The position numbers and the translations under genes were made by a program. The notes beneath the pieces were generated by a model. It had not been told where the DNA came from, did not search any database, and was given only the letters and a program-made list of their open reading frames with translations. 64,000 bases of DNA, taken from contig NC_067132.1 of assembly GCF_021347895.1 (NCBI RefSeq), positions 6,074,768 through 6,138,767 of the forward strand, written 5' to 3'. Shown in pieces: positions 50,569 to 61,479 of the stretch (within the stretch, counting starts at the first letter, position 1; every line of letters starts with the position of its first letter). The stretch is from Acanthochromis polyacanthus (taxonomy: Eukaryota; Chordata; Actinopteri; Pomacentridae).

Positions 50569-50880
50569 TTGGACAAAAAAAAGGACTTATCGACTACAGA
50601 AAAGAGCCAAATAGTTCAATTGCTGTCAGAAAAACTTAGTCCCAATAAAATTGCCAAGAAATTGGGAAGAGATACTAGGACCATCAAAAAGTATATCAAA
50701 AACAGTCAAGATGGCAGAAAAAAGCAAGTTGAAAAGAAAACAAGAACGTTATCATCGAAGGATCTGAGAAGAATTAAGCCAGAAGCAGCCAGACGACCAC
50801 TGGCATCAAGTTCTACCATCTTTAAAAGCTGTGACTTATCTGAAGTTCCTATAAGTACCAGATGCCGCATCCAAAGAGAG
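50569..50880 (+). pseudogene. inverted duplicate of the transposase N-terminus
   Basis: Frame of about 105 codons beginning DKKKDLSTTEKSQIVQLL and running through KLGRDTRTIKKYIKNSQDGR to VPISTRCRIQRE. It corresponds to the same protein part as 51690-51385 on the other strand. Confidence 0.85.
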
Positions 50881-50883
50881 GCC

Positions 50884-51690
50884 TCCACTTGAGGTCAGGG
50901 GATGATGGTGGCCAAACCATCAATCTGCTGTCCTTGAAACCTTTTTTAGCCAGCCATAATGTGATGAACTTCAAGGCATTGGATGGTGCGTTGTCCTGCA
51001 TCAGAATGACAGCCTTTTTGAAAGAAGCAGGCTTCTTGTTGAACCATTGTTTGAACAGGGTGTTGCTTAGTAGCTCGCAGTATGTCTCAGAGTTGATTTT
51101 TACCCCTTCTGGAACTCGAAAGGGACCCACAACTTAATTTTTAATAAGTCCTGCCCAAACCATGACACCACCACCACCTTGCTGCCACTGGTTTCCTGTC
51201 CATTGGCCACCCATCCTCTTGTCCAGCCATCAGGGCCATCCAAGGTGACTTTCATCTCGTCTGTCCATAAAACATGCGTGAAGTTGGTCTTTAGATGTTG
51301 TTTTGCCCATTCCAACCGTTTTTCTTTGTGTTTTTGTTGAGTGGAGGCTGTTTGGGTGATTTCTTGACTGTTCCGTACTCTCTTAGGATGCGGCCTCTGG
51401 TACTTATAGGAACTTCAGATAAGTCACAGCTTTTAAAGATGGTAGAACTTGATGCCAGCGGTTGTCTGGCTGCTTCGGGCTTAATTCTTCTCAGATCCTT
51501 TGATGATAACATTCTTGTTTTCTTTTCAACTCGCTTTTTCCTGCCATCTTGACTGTTTTTGATATACTTTTTGATGGTCCTAGTATCTCTTCCCAATTTC
51601 TTGGCAATTTTATTGGGAGTAAGTTTTTCTGACAGAAACCGAACTATTTGGCTCTTTTCTGTAGCTGTTAAGTCCTTTATTTGGTCCCAT
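50884..51690 (-). pseudogene. Tc1/mariner transposase lacking its C-terminus
   Basis: Minus strand: KLGRDTRTIKKYIKNSQDGR, KDLRRIKPEAAR, EWAKQHLKTNFTHVLWTDEM (first Asp), DGPDGWTRGWV, SWFGQ, MQDNAPSNALKF (second Asp), then PPSSPDLK where the usual N-P-I-E should follow. At that point the frame runs into the inverted left arm, so the catalytic Glu and the rest are missing. There are also frameshifts in the N-terminal half. Confidence 0.85.
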
Positions 51691-51870
51691 TTTGATGAAA
51701 GCTAAAACTTACCTAATAATTGGCACATGCACTTTTGACATATGTGTTGATTTTCTTGCTATAAATGTAATATAATTTGAAGAGTATTTAAAAGTGGGAA
51801 GGCCCAGACTTATTTCTAAGAATATGTTTTGGCAAAAAACCTACTTGCCTAATAATTTGGCACAGGGTGT

Positions 51871-51871
51871 G

Positions 51872-51923
<52 letters not shown>
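51871..51923. repeat. (TA)n microsatellite between two Tc1 elements
   Basis: TA run joining the foldback element to the next Tc1. Confidence 0.9.
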
Positions 51924-51926
<3 letters not shown>

Positions 51927-53482
51927 TGCTCAAAAAAATTAAAGGAACACTTTTTAATATAAGTATTGCATCAAATCAGTCAAACATGTGGGATACTGAT
52001 CTGGTCAAGTAAGTAAAAGAGGGGGTTTTTAGTCAGCTTCAGCTGCTTTGGTGTTCATGAAACAACAGATGCACTAGAGGAGAACAATGAGACACCCCTC
52101 AAAACAGGATTGGTTTTACATATGAAGACCACTGACATTGTATTCCCTTCTTGTGTTTTCTGACTGTTTTTCAATAGTTTTGCATTTGGCTAGGGTCACT
52201 GTCACTACTGGTAGCATAAGGCGATACCTGGACCCTTCGGAGGTTGAAGAGGCAGTCCAACTCCTCCACAATGGCACATCAGTACGTGCCAGAAGGTTTG
52301 CTGTGTTGCCCAGCACAGTCTCAAGAGGATGGAGGAGGTTCCAGGACACAGGCAGTTACTCAAGGAGAGCTGAAAAGGGCTGCAGAAGGTCCTCAACCCT
52401 TCAGCAGGACAGCTATCTGCTCCTTTGTGCATGGTGGACCAGGATGAGCACTGCCAGAGCCCTACAAAATGGCCTCTAGCAGGCCACTGGTGTGAATGTC
52501 TCTGACCAAACAATCAGAAACAGACTTCATGAAGAAGGTCTGAGGATCCAATGTCCTCTAGTGGGTCCTGTGCTCACTGCCTGATACCGTGGAGCTTGAT
52601 TAGCATTTGCCATAGAGCACAGGAATTGGCAGGTCTGCCAATGGTGCCCTTTGCTTTTCACAGATGAGAGCAGGTTCATCGTGAGCACATGTCAGAGACA
52701 TGGAAAGGTCTGGAGATGTCATGGAGAATGTTGTGCTGCCTGTAACATGGTTTAGCATGACCGGTTTGGTGGTGAGTCAGTGATGGTCTGAGGAGGCATA
52801 TCCATGGAGGGACGCACAGACCTCCACAGGCTAGACAACGGCACTCTGACTGCCATTAGGTATCAGGATGAAATCCTTGGATCCATTGTCAAACCCTACA
52901 CTGGTGCAATGGTCCTGGGTTCCTTGTGGTGCACGACAATGCCTGGCCTCATGTGGCAAGAGGATGCAGGCACTTCCTGGAGGATGAAGGAATTGACAGC
53001 ATTGACTGGCCCCAATACTCACCTGACCTAAATCCAATAGAATGCCTTTGGAACATTATGTTTGTTCCGTCCAACACCACCAGGTTGCTCCTCAGACTGT
53101 CCAGGAGTGATGCCCTGGTTCAGATCTGGGAGGAGATACCCCAGGACACCATCCATCGTCTCATTTGGAGCTTGTCCCGATATTGTCAGGCTGCATACAA
53201 GCATATGGAGGTCATGCAAACTACTGAGTACCGTTTTGAGTTGCTGCCAACAAATTTCAGAAAATGGACCAGTCTGCCACATCAGTTTTTCACTTTGATT
53301 TTGGAATGTCTTGAATTTAGCCCTCCTGGGGTTGATAATTTTCATTTCCATCAAACAATGTGGCATCTTTTCATTCCTAACACATTAACCAGTCCATATC
53401 AATGTAAATATCCAGTTTGTTTTTTCCCCACATTGAAATATGATGTGTTTTCAAAGTGTTCCTTTAATTTTTTTGAGCAGTG
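51924..53482 (+). mobile_element. Tc1-like transposon, third family, heavily decayed
   Basis: Ends CACTGCTCAAAAAAATTAAA and, inverted, the same 20 bases, followed at the right by TA (53483-53484). Length about 1.56 kb. Confidence 0.92.
52200..53190 (+). pseudogene. Tc1 transposase remnant with many stops
   Basis: Readable pieces: RRYLDPSEVEEAVQLLHNGT, SVRARRFAVLPSTVSRGWRR, NVSDQTIRNRLHEEGLR, LFTDESRF (first Asp), VVHDNAWPHVARGC (second Asp), [15 protein letters not shown] (Glu). At least four stops and a frame change. Non-functional. Confidence 0.88.
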
Positions 53483-53486
53483 TACA

Positions 53487-53727
53487 AATGGTAAATGGTT
53501 TGTATTTATATAGCGCTTTTATCCAAAGTGCTTCACATGATACGTCACATTCACCCATTCATGGCAGAAGCTGCCATGCAAGGCACTAACCACGACCCAC
53601 CAGGAGCAATTAGGGGTTCAGTGTCTTCCTCAGGGACACCTCGACATGAGCTCGACGGGCCGAGGATCGAACCAGCAACCTTCCAGTTACAAGACGGCCA
53701 CTCTACCCACTGAGCCATGCCGCCCAT
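53487..53727 (-). repeat. tRNA-headed SINE
   Basis: Minus strand starts GGCGGCATGGCTCAGTGGGT (A box GGCTCAGTGGG), then GGTTGCTGGTTCGATCCTCG (B box GGTTCGATCC) 35-40 bases later, as in a tRNA gene, and ends AAAGCGCTATATAAATACAA. The sequence after the B box does not fold as a tRNA, so it is a SINE. Confidence 0.88.
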
Positions 53728-53734
53728 ATATGTT

Positions 53735-54440
53735 GTCCAACAATTAAAAGTTTTAATCTGATAAATCACAATGTTGCTGTGGATTAGTTCTGATTAATCA
53801 CAATTAAATGCCATTCATTTTTAATCTATATTAATCGCGGTTCATTTTGCATGACCCAACAGATTCAAGAAGACGAAAATATATGCACTTAACATGTTTA
53901 TTAAACACCTGTGCTTTGTGAAAAGAAAACTGATTCCTGTAGAGTGAAAATGTATTAAAGCAAAGGTCCAGAACATAACTTGAATAAGTGTGATATAAGT
54001 TGATGTAACATGGTAGTTTGATTAGCGTCTGCATGTTTTCAATAACTGACTGTCAGTCAAATAAATTCAGTACGGTTCAAAAACATTTTGACAACATTTA
54101 TTCATAAATAATTTTTGATTAACTGTACATCTGAAAATAGAGTGAAAAATAATGACTGAACAACCTGAACCAACTTAGGCAATATACATCTTTAACAATA
54201 CCTAAAACTCAAAAGATTTAAACAGTTTCCTGTCTTATATCACTCCCCTTATACTCCTGGTGCTTAACGGGAGAACTGAGCTGCCAGTATTTTGAATAGT
54301 GGTGTGAACGGGGTCAGGGTCGCTCTCAAACATATTTAGACTCATTGTTGAGTCTGGAATCATATTTAGTTTGGATTATATTCATACTTGAGAAGCTGGC
54401 TTACAACTTTATGTTGAGCCTTTCCTCTCGGTGTCAGTTT
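53735..54440 (-). mobile_element. hAT remnant, same family as the hccs intron copy
   Basis: Shares with 16843-17180 the stretch from AATAATGACTGAACAACCTG to GAGAACTGAGCTGC and CTTTCCTCTCGGTGTCAG. The other half (53985-54130) is the reverse complement of 62460-62620. Confidence 0.75.
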
Positions 54441-54444
54441 TTTA

Positions 54445-54720
54445 TTGCTCCACCAAGGAACGTGGCGGAGTTATGTCACGATCGGCATACGTTTGTCTGT
54501 GAATCTGTCAGTCCGTCTGCAACATTACTCAAAAATGGACAAACGGATTTGGATTAAATTTCAGGGAAGGTCAGAAATGACACAAGGACCATCTCATTAG
54601 ATTTTGGCAGTGATGCGGCTTATAGTCTGGATCCACGGATTTGTTCAGGATTTTCCATTGCAAGACATAGCGGCCAGCACAACGTCGATGTAACAATAAC
54701 AACACGTGAACACTGTGTCA
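54445..54720 (+). repeat. interspersed repeat X, copy 2
   Basis: CACCAAGGAACGTGGCGGAG then GGAAGGTCAGAAATGACACA, as in 13105-13350. Confidence 0.72.
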
Positions 54721-54867
54721 GTTACCTGCATCAATTCACTCAACCTGTTACACATTTGGGTCACACAATTCAGAATCTGTACTACATAAGGTATGCATGC
54801 ACAACACATGCCTGTGTTCACACAAGGCAGTTTGTATTTATTTAGTTAGTTTGTGGTTGATCTATTT

Positions 54868-54909
<42 letters not shown>

Positions 54910-55249
54910 AGGGTAGAGACTGCGATTTGGTAGAATTGGAGTTTCTACCAGTAGAGATTGCGATTGGAGTCTCTACCAGTAGAAACTCCAATCCTACCAG
55001 TAGAGATTTGTCAGGGCTAAGGTTAGACTTTTAAGGTTAGGGTCAGGGGTCAGGGCAGGGGTTAGATTAAAAGGTCAGGGTCAGGGCAGGGGTCAGATTT
55101 AAAGTTCCATCTCTCCTGGTAGAGATTACAATCGCAAACTCTACTGGTAGAGACTCCAATCGCAATCTCTACTGGTAGAGACTCCAATCGCAATCTCTAC
55201 TGGTAGAGACTCCAATTCTACCAAATCGCAGTCTCTACCCCGACATATA

Positions 55250-55290
<41 letters not shown>
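54868..55290. mobile_element. foldback MITE inside a (TA)n microsatellite
   Basis: The element proper is 54907-55244; TA runs flank it at 54868-54906 and 55245-55288. Ends GTC(A/G)GGGTAGAGACTGCG in inverted orientation; each arm is built from a unit of about 26 bases, TCTACTGGTAGAGACTCCAA plus TCGCAA, three times at the right and about twice at the left. The centre has GGTCAGGG repeats. Confidence 0.85.
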
Positions 55291-55293
<3 letters not shown>

Positions 55294-55957
55294 CTAATGT
55301 TTCTTGGAAATGACTGTGCTAGGGGCAGTCTAAAAAGACCTGATCACCGCTTCTTTCTTTAGCTGTCCTAATGTCATTCCCAGTAGTCAGCACCAAAAGA
55401 CCATGCAGTCCATGTGCATGCTAGCTGCAGAATGGCTGGTAGACCGTTTTCACAGTTCTCTTAGTACAGTCACAGACTGTACTAAGAGAAATTGCACTTG
55501 AAGACTAAAGAGTGATTCTTATTACAATATTTCTCAAACACATGGGGTGTCTAAAAACTTTTTTACACCATTGTGTTTATGCAGGGTGTTTAAGTGCTGC
55601 GTTCATACCAGTATCAACAGAACAGAAAATGTTGTTAAAAGAGCTACAGCATAATCTTTCAGCTCAACTAAGATGAACTATTATGGATAATATCATATGC
55701 TTAATGGGATTCTGAGGGCTCATACATTATACGTAAATTCAGTCTAGGAATATCTGAGTAAAGCCATAAGCAAAATTGAAAAAGTCGTCTGTCTGATTGA
55801 CACAAAGTTGTCACTGTATCAGCTTGAGGATGATGTCTGAAAGAGGCTATATAATCATTTTCTTCAATCAGGAAATACTAACAAACCTTTACTTTCTACT
55901 CTTATTGGCTAATCCATAAATTTAAATACCTGAGGAAATTTAGGCCATAATGGAATA
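55291..55957. other. no gene recognised
   Basis: AT-rich. Contains a short inverted pair CTTAGTACAGTCACAGACTG / TACTAAG near 55457-55490. Nothing else. Confidence 0.4.
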
Positions 55958-56337
55958 TACAGTCATGGAAAAAATTTCGACCACCCTTGTTTGCTTCAAT
56001 TTCTTGTTCATTTTAATTAATGCCTGGTACCACTAAAGGTATATTTGTTTGGATAAATATAATAATAACAAAAATAAGAGTTTAATTTAAGAGCTGATAT
56101 CTAGCCATTTTCCATGGTTTTCATGATAATAACCAAAATCACTTCAGTTCCTACATCGATAGCTATGACACTGTACTGCCAAAACAGTGCTTTTAGGCAT
56201 TCCATGTTTTCTTTTCTGTCTGTTTTGGTCACATGATACACACAGGAGTTAGTACTTGATTGCATAACCATTGTTTTTGATGACTGCAGCCATGCCTCTT
56301 GTCATGCTCTCCACCAGCTTCTGACATTGTTCTGCTG

Positions 56338-56850
56338 TCACAGCAGCCCATTCCTGTTGCACAAATTTAAACAAATTTGCTTTGTTTTGGGTTCATGGTT
56401 CTCCATTTTACGTTTGATGATTTTCCACAAGTTTTCAATCAGATTTAGATCTGGTGATTGAGTAGGCCAAGGCATGGTTCTAACGTTCAGGTTCCCCATC
56501 CAGGCTGTAACTGACCTTGCCGTGTGGTAAGAGGCACTGTCTTGTTGGGAAATCCAGTCATTTGAGGCAGGAAAGACTTTTCCAGCTAATGGAAGAAGAC
56601 TGTTTTCAAGAGTAGCCCTGTACATGGCCTGGTTCATTGGCCCTTCACACAATTGTATTTGCCCTGTTCCATCCATATTGAAACAACCCCAGATCGTCAA
56701 TGATCCACCCCCATGTTCTACTGTAGGGGCAAGACAGTCTGGTTTGTAGGTTTGTAGGCTTCTCCAGGCTTCCTCCTAACCTGTGGCTGGAGTGGGCATC
56801 AACTGAAAATTGGATTAATCTTTGAAGAGAACCTTAGCCCAATCATCAAC
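56338..56850 (-). pseudogene. Tc1 transposase, C-terminal half
   Basis: Minus strand: GGGSLTIWGCFNMDGTGQ, ISQQDSASYHTARSVTAW (second Asp), WPTQSPDLNLIENLWKII (Glu; the usual Pro before Ile is Leu). The first Asp region lies further upstream and is decayed. The N-terminal half continues at 58270-58620 beyond the hAT-like insertion. Confidence 0.85.
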
Positions 56851-57153
56851 AGTCCAATCCTTGTGATCCCCAGCAAAGACTAACCGGGCTTTCCTCTGTC
56901 TTTCATTGATGAGGGGCTTCTACTGTGCCTAGGGCTGGGTATCAATCTAAAAGTTTCGATACCGGTACCAATTCCGATACCTTCACTTCAATACCGGTTC
57001 CTAAACGATACTTTTTCGATACCAGTTTTACAATATATACTCTAACAGAATGAAAATTGCATTACACATTACTTTTCACATCTTGAGTTTAATTTTCCAG
57101 TGATTTCCAGTGCAAAAGAACATTTGCAAGCAATGTACAGTTCAGTACATTCT

Positions 57154-57476
57154 GAGCCACCTTCGGCCCGGACCCTTCCTGGCCGACCCGGAGCCGGTCG
57201 CGGCGCACCGCCGCGGAGGAAATGCGCCAGGCGGGGACGGCCCGCACCCGGTGAGAGGTCCCGCGAGGGGATCCTCCCGCACCGAGCGGCCGCCCCTGGC
57301 CCGCCGAGTTGAATCTCCCGGGCGGACTGCGCGGACCCCACCCGTTTACCTCTTAACGGTTTCACACCCTCTTGAACTCTCTCTTCAAAGTTCTTGTCAA
57401 CTTTCCCTTAAGTACTTGTCGACTATCGGTCTCGTGCCGGTATTTAGCCTTAGATGGAGTTTACCGCCCGCTTTGG
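57154..57476 (-). rRNA. 28S rRNA fragment (pseudogene), antisense
   Basis: 323 bases whose minus strand reads as the 5' part of vertebrate 28S rRNA: CCAAAGCGGGCGGTAAACTC, CTAAGGCTAAATACCGGCAC, GAACTTTGAAGAGAGAGTTC, AACCGTTAAGAGGTAAACGG, GGAGGATCCCCTCGCGGGAC, CATTTCCTCCGCGGCGGTGC, GGCCAGGAAGGGTCCGGGCC, reaching GGTGGCTC. It spans the conserved core before D2 and part of D2. A few changes (for example AAGTACTT where the gene has ACGGTACTT) show it is not functional. It sits wholly inside the hAT-like element, whose ends and target duplication are intact. Confidence 0.93.
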
Positions 57477-57505
57477 CATATACTGCACCGCGCACTATTG
57501 GCGTC

Positions 57506-57950
57506 TGTGGCGATGGGCGTGGGAGAGCTCAGCTGCAGAGGGGAGAGGTGTGGAGGAGTGTGTGTGGAACCAGCGTCAGGTTAATTAGCGCAGCTGGCAC
57601 CAATTAGACTCACCTGATTCTCTCGGCAGTAACAGACTGAAGCAGAGGACAAAAGACAGACGGACAGAGAGGACGGGGGAACGGACGAGCGGAGGACAGC
57701 GGACAGCTTATCGAACGAGATCCTGTGGAGATCCGGCTGACGCTGAGACTGTTTACCGGAGGAGAACCGGCGGAGAGCCGGCGGACGTTGAGACTGTTTA
57801 CCGGACGAGGTCCGGTGTAGCGCCGGGCAAGGAAGAGAGACTGTTTTATTTACATTGAGACGGTGTGGTGAATAAAAGACTTTGTCTGCATTGGCCGAAC
57901 TGCCGTGGTTATTGTGCTGAGCAGAGCTGCAGACAGGTTCTCCTGTTACA
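57506..57950 (+). mobile_element. solo LTR of a retrotransposon
   Basis: Begins TGTGGCGATGGG, ends CTCCTGTTACA, 445 bases, flanked by GCGTC at 57501-57505 and 57951-57955, the 5-base duplication of LTR integration. AATAAA at about 57872. Internal repeats of GAGACTGTTTACCGGA. No gag or pol. Element group not assigned; orientation is taken from the poly(A) signal. Confidence 0.88.
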
Positions 57951-58270
57951 GCGTCCATTTTACAAAAGTAGAGCCACGTTTTAGACCTCAGAGGCATCTT
58001 TTCCCACTTCGACGACATGCTAAACAACTGCAGTAAATTCAATGTACCTAACGTGAAACCTGTCTGTGAACGGGCAGCATGCTTTTTTCCGGCTTGCCGC
58101 AATCACGTGTAATGTTACAGCCAATCACAGGTTTGCTTTATCATAATCACGTGATAAGTACCGGAACATGGAACCGAAAGACGAGGCTTATTTCGATACT
58201 CATTAGTACCGAAACATTTCGGTCGGTGCCATTAAAGAACCGAAGTTCGGTACTCAGCCCTAACTGTGCC

Positions 58271-58620
58271 CTGTGTGACTTCAGACCAGCTTCAAGAAGT
58301 TGGTTTCCAACAATTCTTGTCACATTTCTCGACAGAGCTCACTCATTTTTAAGGTCCCTGGAGGTCTGATGATGATTTCTGACACAAGAATGGATGAGTA
58401 CATGGTCACCTCGTGGGGAAGAAAGATATTTCCTGCCACGACCAGCTTGCAATTTGGTAGTACCATGTTGGGATTGTTTTTCTCAGTGTAATGAACGGCT
58501 GTCTTGGAGGTCTTCAGTTTTTTTGCAACTTGTCTGTCACTCATGCCAATTTCCAGTGGTGCCAAGATGGCTGCCTTTGTGGCTGCACATTATTCTTTTG
58601 TTTTAGGCATTATGTGAGAG
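58271..58620 (-). pseudogene. Tc1 transposase, N-terminal half
   Basis: Minus strand: AAILAPLEIGMSDRQVAKKL, KTSKTAVHYT, NFLHEV-like text. The helix-turn-helix start of the same transposase as 56338-56850, separated by the 1333-base insertion. Confidence 0.7.
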
Positions 58621-58892
58621 CAGACAACTTCTGAGTTGTGCTACGGCTTGAAAGCAGGAAACCACTCTAGGCCTTTGCATGTGCAGTGCTTATGACATGA
58701 TGTGCTTATATATCCTGGGAATACAATTAAGCTTAAGCATGTCAAATAGGACATAAAGTATGATGGAATCAGCTGCATTTTTTGTCATGTTCAATGTATT
58801 CTTCAGGTAATATACCTTTAATGGTACCAGTCATTGAAATGAACAAGAAATCAAAGAAAACAGGGGTGGTCTAATATTTTTTTCCATGACTG

Positions 58893-59220
58893 CATAGTTC
58901 TGAGGTTTCTATATGTGTGAAAGAACATTTGGTCTTCATAAGTATAGAAACATAACAACACACACAGTCCTGGCTCAAGTGACCCACTGGTTGCTCATGT
59001 TTTTCCTTCATTCTACTTTCAGCAGTGTTGTGAGTCATGGCCCATCTCAAGCTACGTCAAACCCAGAGCCTGGAAACCAAGCAAACAGCTCAGTCGTGAA
59101 ACGGGATTTACTGAGAGACAATAGCAAACTGTATGTTCCTGTTTCTCATCCATCATGTCTGACACCAAAACACTGACAGAGCCTCTTTTATTCTCTTTCT
59201 CTGTCTCTCTCTCTTTCTGA
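58893..59220. other. no gene recognised
   Basis: Ordinary sequence; ends in a (CT)n/(CA)n run (59195-59240). Confidence 0.4.
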
Positions 59221-59263
59221 CACACACACACACACACACTTTCCAATGCAAGACACCCTAGAG

Positions 59264-59654
59264 CAGTGGTCGGCAACTGGCGGCCCGCGGGCCAAAACTG
59301 GCACGTCAGGAATAATATCTGGACGGCCAGATGATTTTGAAAATTTGATTTGGCACGGAGCCAAGCCAGTCCGTCACCGCAACACGAAACTTGCGTGGTC
59401 GGCTGCTGATGGGCATTTCCACGTTTGCGCTACTGATGGTTGTACCAGCCAGACTTCACTGAGCAACAGTGTGTGCAAAACATGTGTGTGTCTGGGAGTC
59501 ATTTTTAATACATCTATGATCAGAATTGAGACGTGTGTCAAGGCCCTCCCCCCCCCCCCTCGCAGAATCGGAGCACACACCCCCGCAGGTTGGCCTGCTG
59601 TTCGATTGTTTACAAACATTTTGGCCCGATGCCACATCTACTTGACGATCCCTG
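59264..59654 (+). mobile_element. hAT MITE, 391 bases
   Basis: Ends CAGTGGTCGGCAACTGGCGG and, inverted, CAGGGATCGTCAAGTAGATG; flanks CCCTAGAG (59256-59263) and CTCTAGAG (59655-59662), 7 of 8 identical. GGCCCGCGGGCC follows the left end as in the 13702-14606 element. Confidence 0.85.
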
Positions 59655-59724
59655 CTCTAGAGGTTTTACTCAGTGTGTGTTTGTATGTCTGTACATGTCA
59701 TGTCCACCACTGAGCTAGCAGGTA

Positions 59725-59800
59725 CACTTATTATTATTATTATAATTATTATTATTATCCTTTATTAATCCCACGAGGACAAATTCTGATTTTCGCATAT
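59725..59800 (+). repeat. (ATT)n run with LINE-end-like text
   Basis: TTATTATTATT run followed by CCTTTATTAATCCCACGAGG, a widespread fish LINE-end motif in inverted sense. Confidence 0.55.
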
Positions 59801-59939
59801 CCTCCCATCTGGGGTGGGGGGGGGGGTCAGAGCGCAGGGTCAGCTGATGTTACATATGCAGCTAGTGTGAATTGACTGATGTTGTTTGTTTGGGAAATGT
59901 AGGTTTTCTATTCACACTTCTACTGTAACTGAGTCTACA

Positions 59940-60270
59940 TGCATGTGTGTGTGTTTGTGTTTGTGTTTGTGTTTGTGCATGTGATCAGGTGCTGGCTATT
60001 GTTGTGGGGACCTAATGTCCCCACAACCATAGGAAAACCAAAAGAAATGTCATTTGTGGGGACTTCATTTGGGTCCCCATGAGGGGAAACAGTGTTTTCT
60101 TGGCCATGTTGTTGTTACTGAAAAAAGTAAAAGTGCAAAAACGTTTCTTTGGGGTTAGTCATTGTTTTGGTCTGGGTTAAGGTTAGGGTTAGGGTAAGGG
60201 TTAGGGGTTAGATATGAATGGGAGTCAATGGTAGATCCCCACAAGGATAGGAAAACGCAGTGTGTGTGTG
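59940..60270 (+). repeat. repeat E, copy 2
   Basis: Starts with GT-rich text, CAGGTGCTGGCTATTGTTGT, TGTCCCCACAACCATAGGAA, GGGTTAGGGTAAGGGTTAGG, ends GGATAGGAAAACGCAGTGTG. Inverted relative to copy 1. Confidence 0.9.
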
Positions 60271-60347
60271 TGTGTGCATGTGTGTGTCTGCACATACTGG
60301 CAGGTGTTGAAAGGCCATGCAGTGCTGCCAGAGTGACAAAACATAGT

Positions 60348-60939
<592 letters not shown>

Positions 60940-61310
60940 CTTGCATGGGGCGGGGAAAGGTGAATACAGGGGTCACTAAATGGCGGACCGCAGTCCGGAT
61001 CCAGACCCAGAAGCCGTCTTTACGGGTGTAAGTTTGACAAGTCGCTTCTATTTTACACTGCAGCTTTCCAGTGTTTATCATTGTTTTATCAGCTCAGGAA
61101 ACACACAGACCAATTACGTACGACTTCAGCCATTCCATGTAATGCCACTCAGCCAGTGAAGTCTCTGCATTGCATCGCATTTTTCACTGATAGGTGCAGT
61201 GAGACACAGACAGGAAAGGAAGGAGAAGAGTGGGGGGAAGACAGGCAGCAAAGGGTCACGAGTGGCGATTGAAGCCGGGTCGCTGCGTCAGGGACCAGCC
61301 CCTGTACATG
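60940..61310 (+). mobile_element. hAT remnant, 5' portion
   Basis: GGTCACTAAATGGCGGACCG and CAGACCCAGAAGCCGTCTTT match the inverted end of the hccs-intron copy (17400-17515). The other portion follows at 62095-62640. Confidence 0.7.
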
Positions 61311-61479
61311 GGTTGCCCGCTGAGCAAAGAATACAAAACAAAAACAGACATTCTTACTCTTGTTTAATTTTTCAAACTTTTTTGCACAAAAAACAAATGA
61401 ACAAAACTCTGCACACAAACCCAAAGAATCAGAACAGAAACAGAACCAAACTCAGTATTCAAACAGTATAAATGTCCTC

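Larger units (their letters stand above)
50349..51869. mobile_element. foldback Tc1/mariner element with extended inverted arms
   Basis: Ends are CACCCTGTGCCAAATTATTA on both sides, in a TA-rich setting. The inverted arms are far longer than terminal repeats: 50349-50880 and about 51385-51869 both contain the terminal repeat, the inner GTGCCAAATTATTAGGCAAG-type repeat and the first 100 or so codons of the transposase. The unique middle holds the transposase core on the minus strand only. Confidence 0.88.
56930..58262. mobile_element. hAT-like non-autonomous element carrying 28S rRNA and a solo LTR
   Basis: 1333 bases between ACTGTGCC at 56922-56929 and 58263-58270, a perfect 8-base duplication. 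Ends TAGGGCTGGGTATC and, inverted, TAGGGCTGAGTACC; just inside are CGATACCGGTACC-type repeats. The interior contains an antisense 28S fragment (57154-57476) and a solo LTR (57506-57950). No transposase. Confidence 0.9.
55960..58892 (-). mobile_element. Tc1-like transposon, fourth family, split by a hAT-like element
   Basis: Left end after TA (55958-55959): CAGTCATGGAAAAAATTTCG; right end inverted: CAGTCATGGAAAAAAATATT. Inverted repeats about 85 bases. Without the 56930-58270 insertion and its duplication the element is about 1.6 kb, usual for Tc1. Confidence 0.9.

Noticed and set aside
53487..53727. tRNA gene on the minus strand
   Set aside because: A and B boxes are present but no acceptor stem or cloverleaf follows; it continues into a SINE body.
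57069..57607. Open frames across 57.1-57.6 kb that look like proline/arginine-rich proteins
   Set aside because: They are translations of the antisense 28S rRNA fragment and part of the LTR.
60180..60220. Interstitial telomere repeat
   Set aside because: The GGGTTA units are few, irregular and part of repeat E in all four copies, so they do not mark an old chromosome end.
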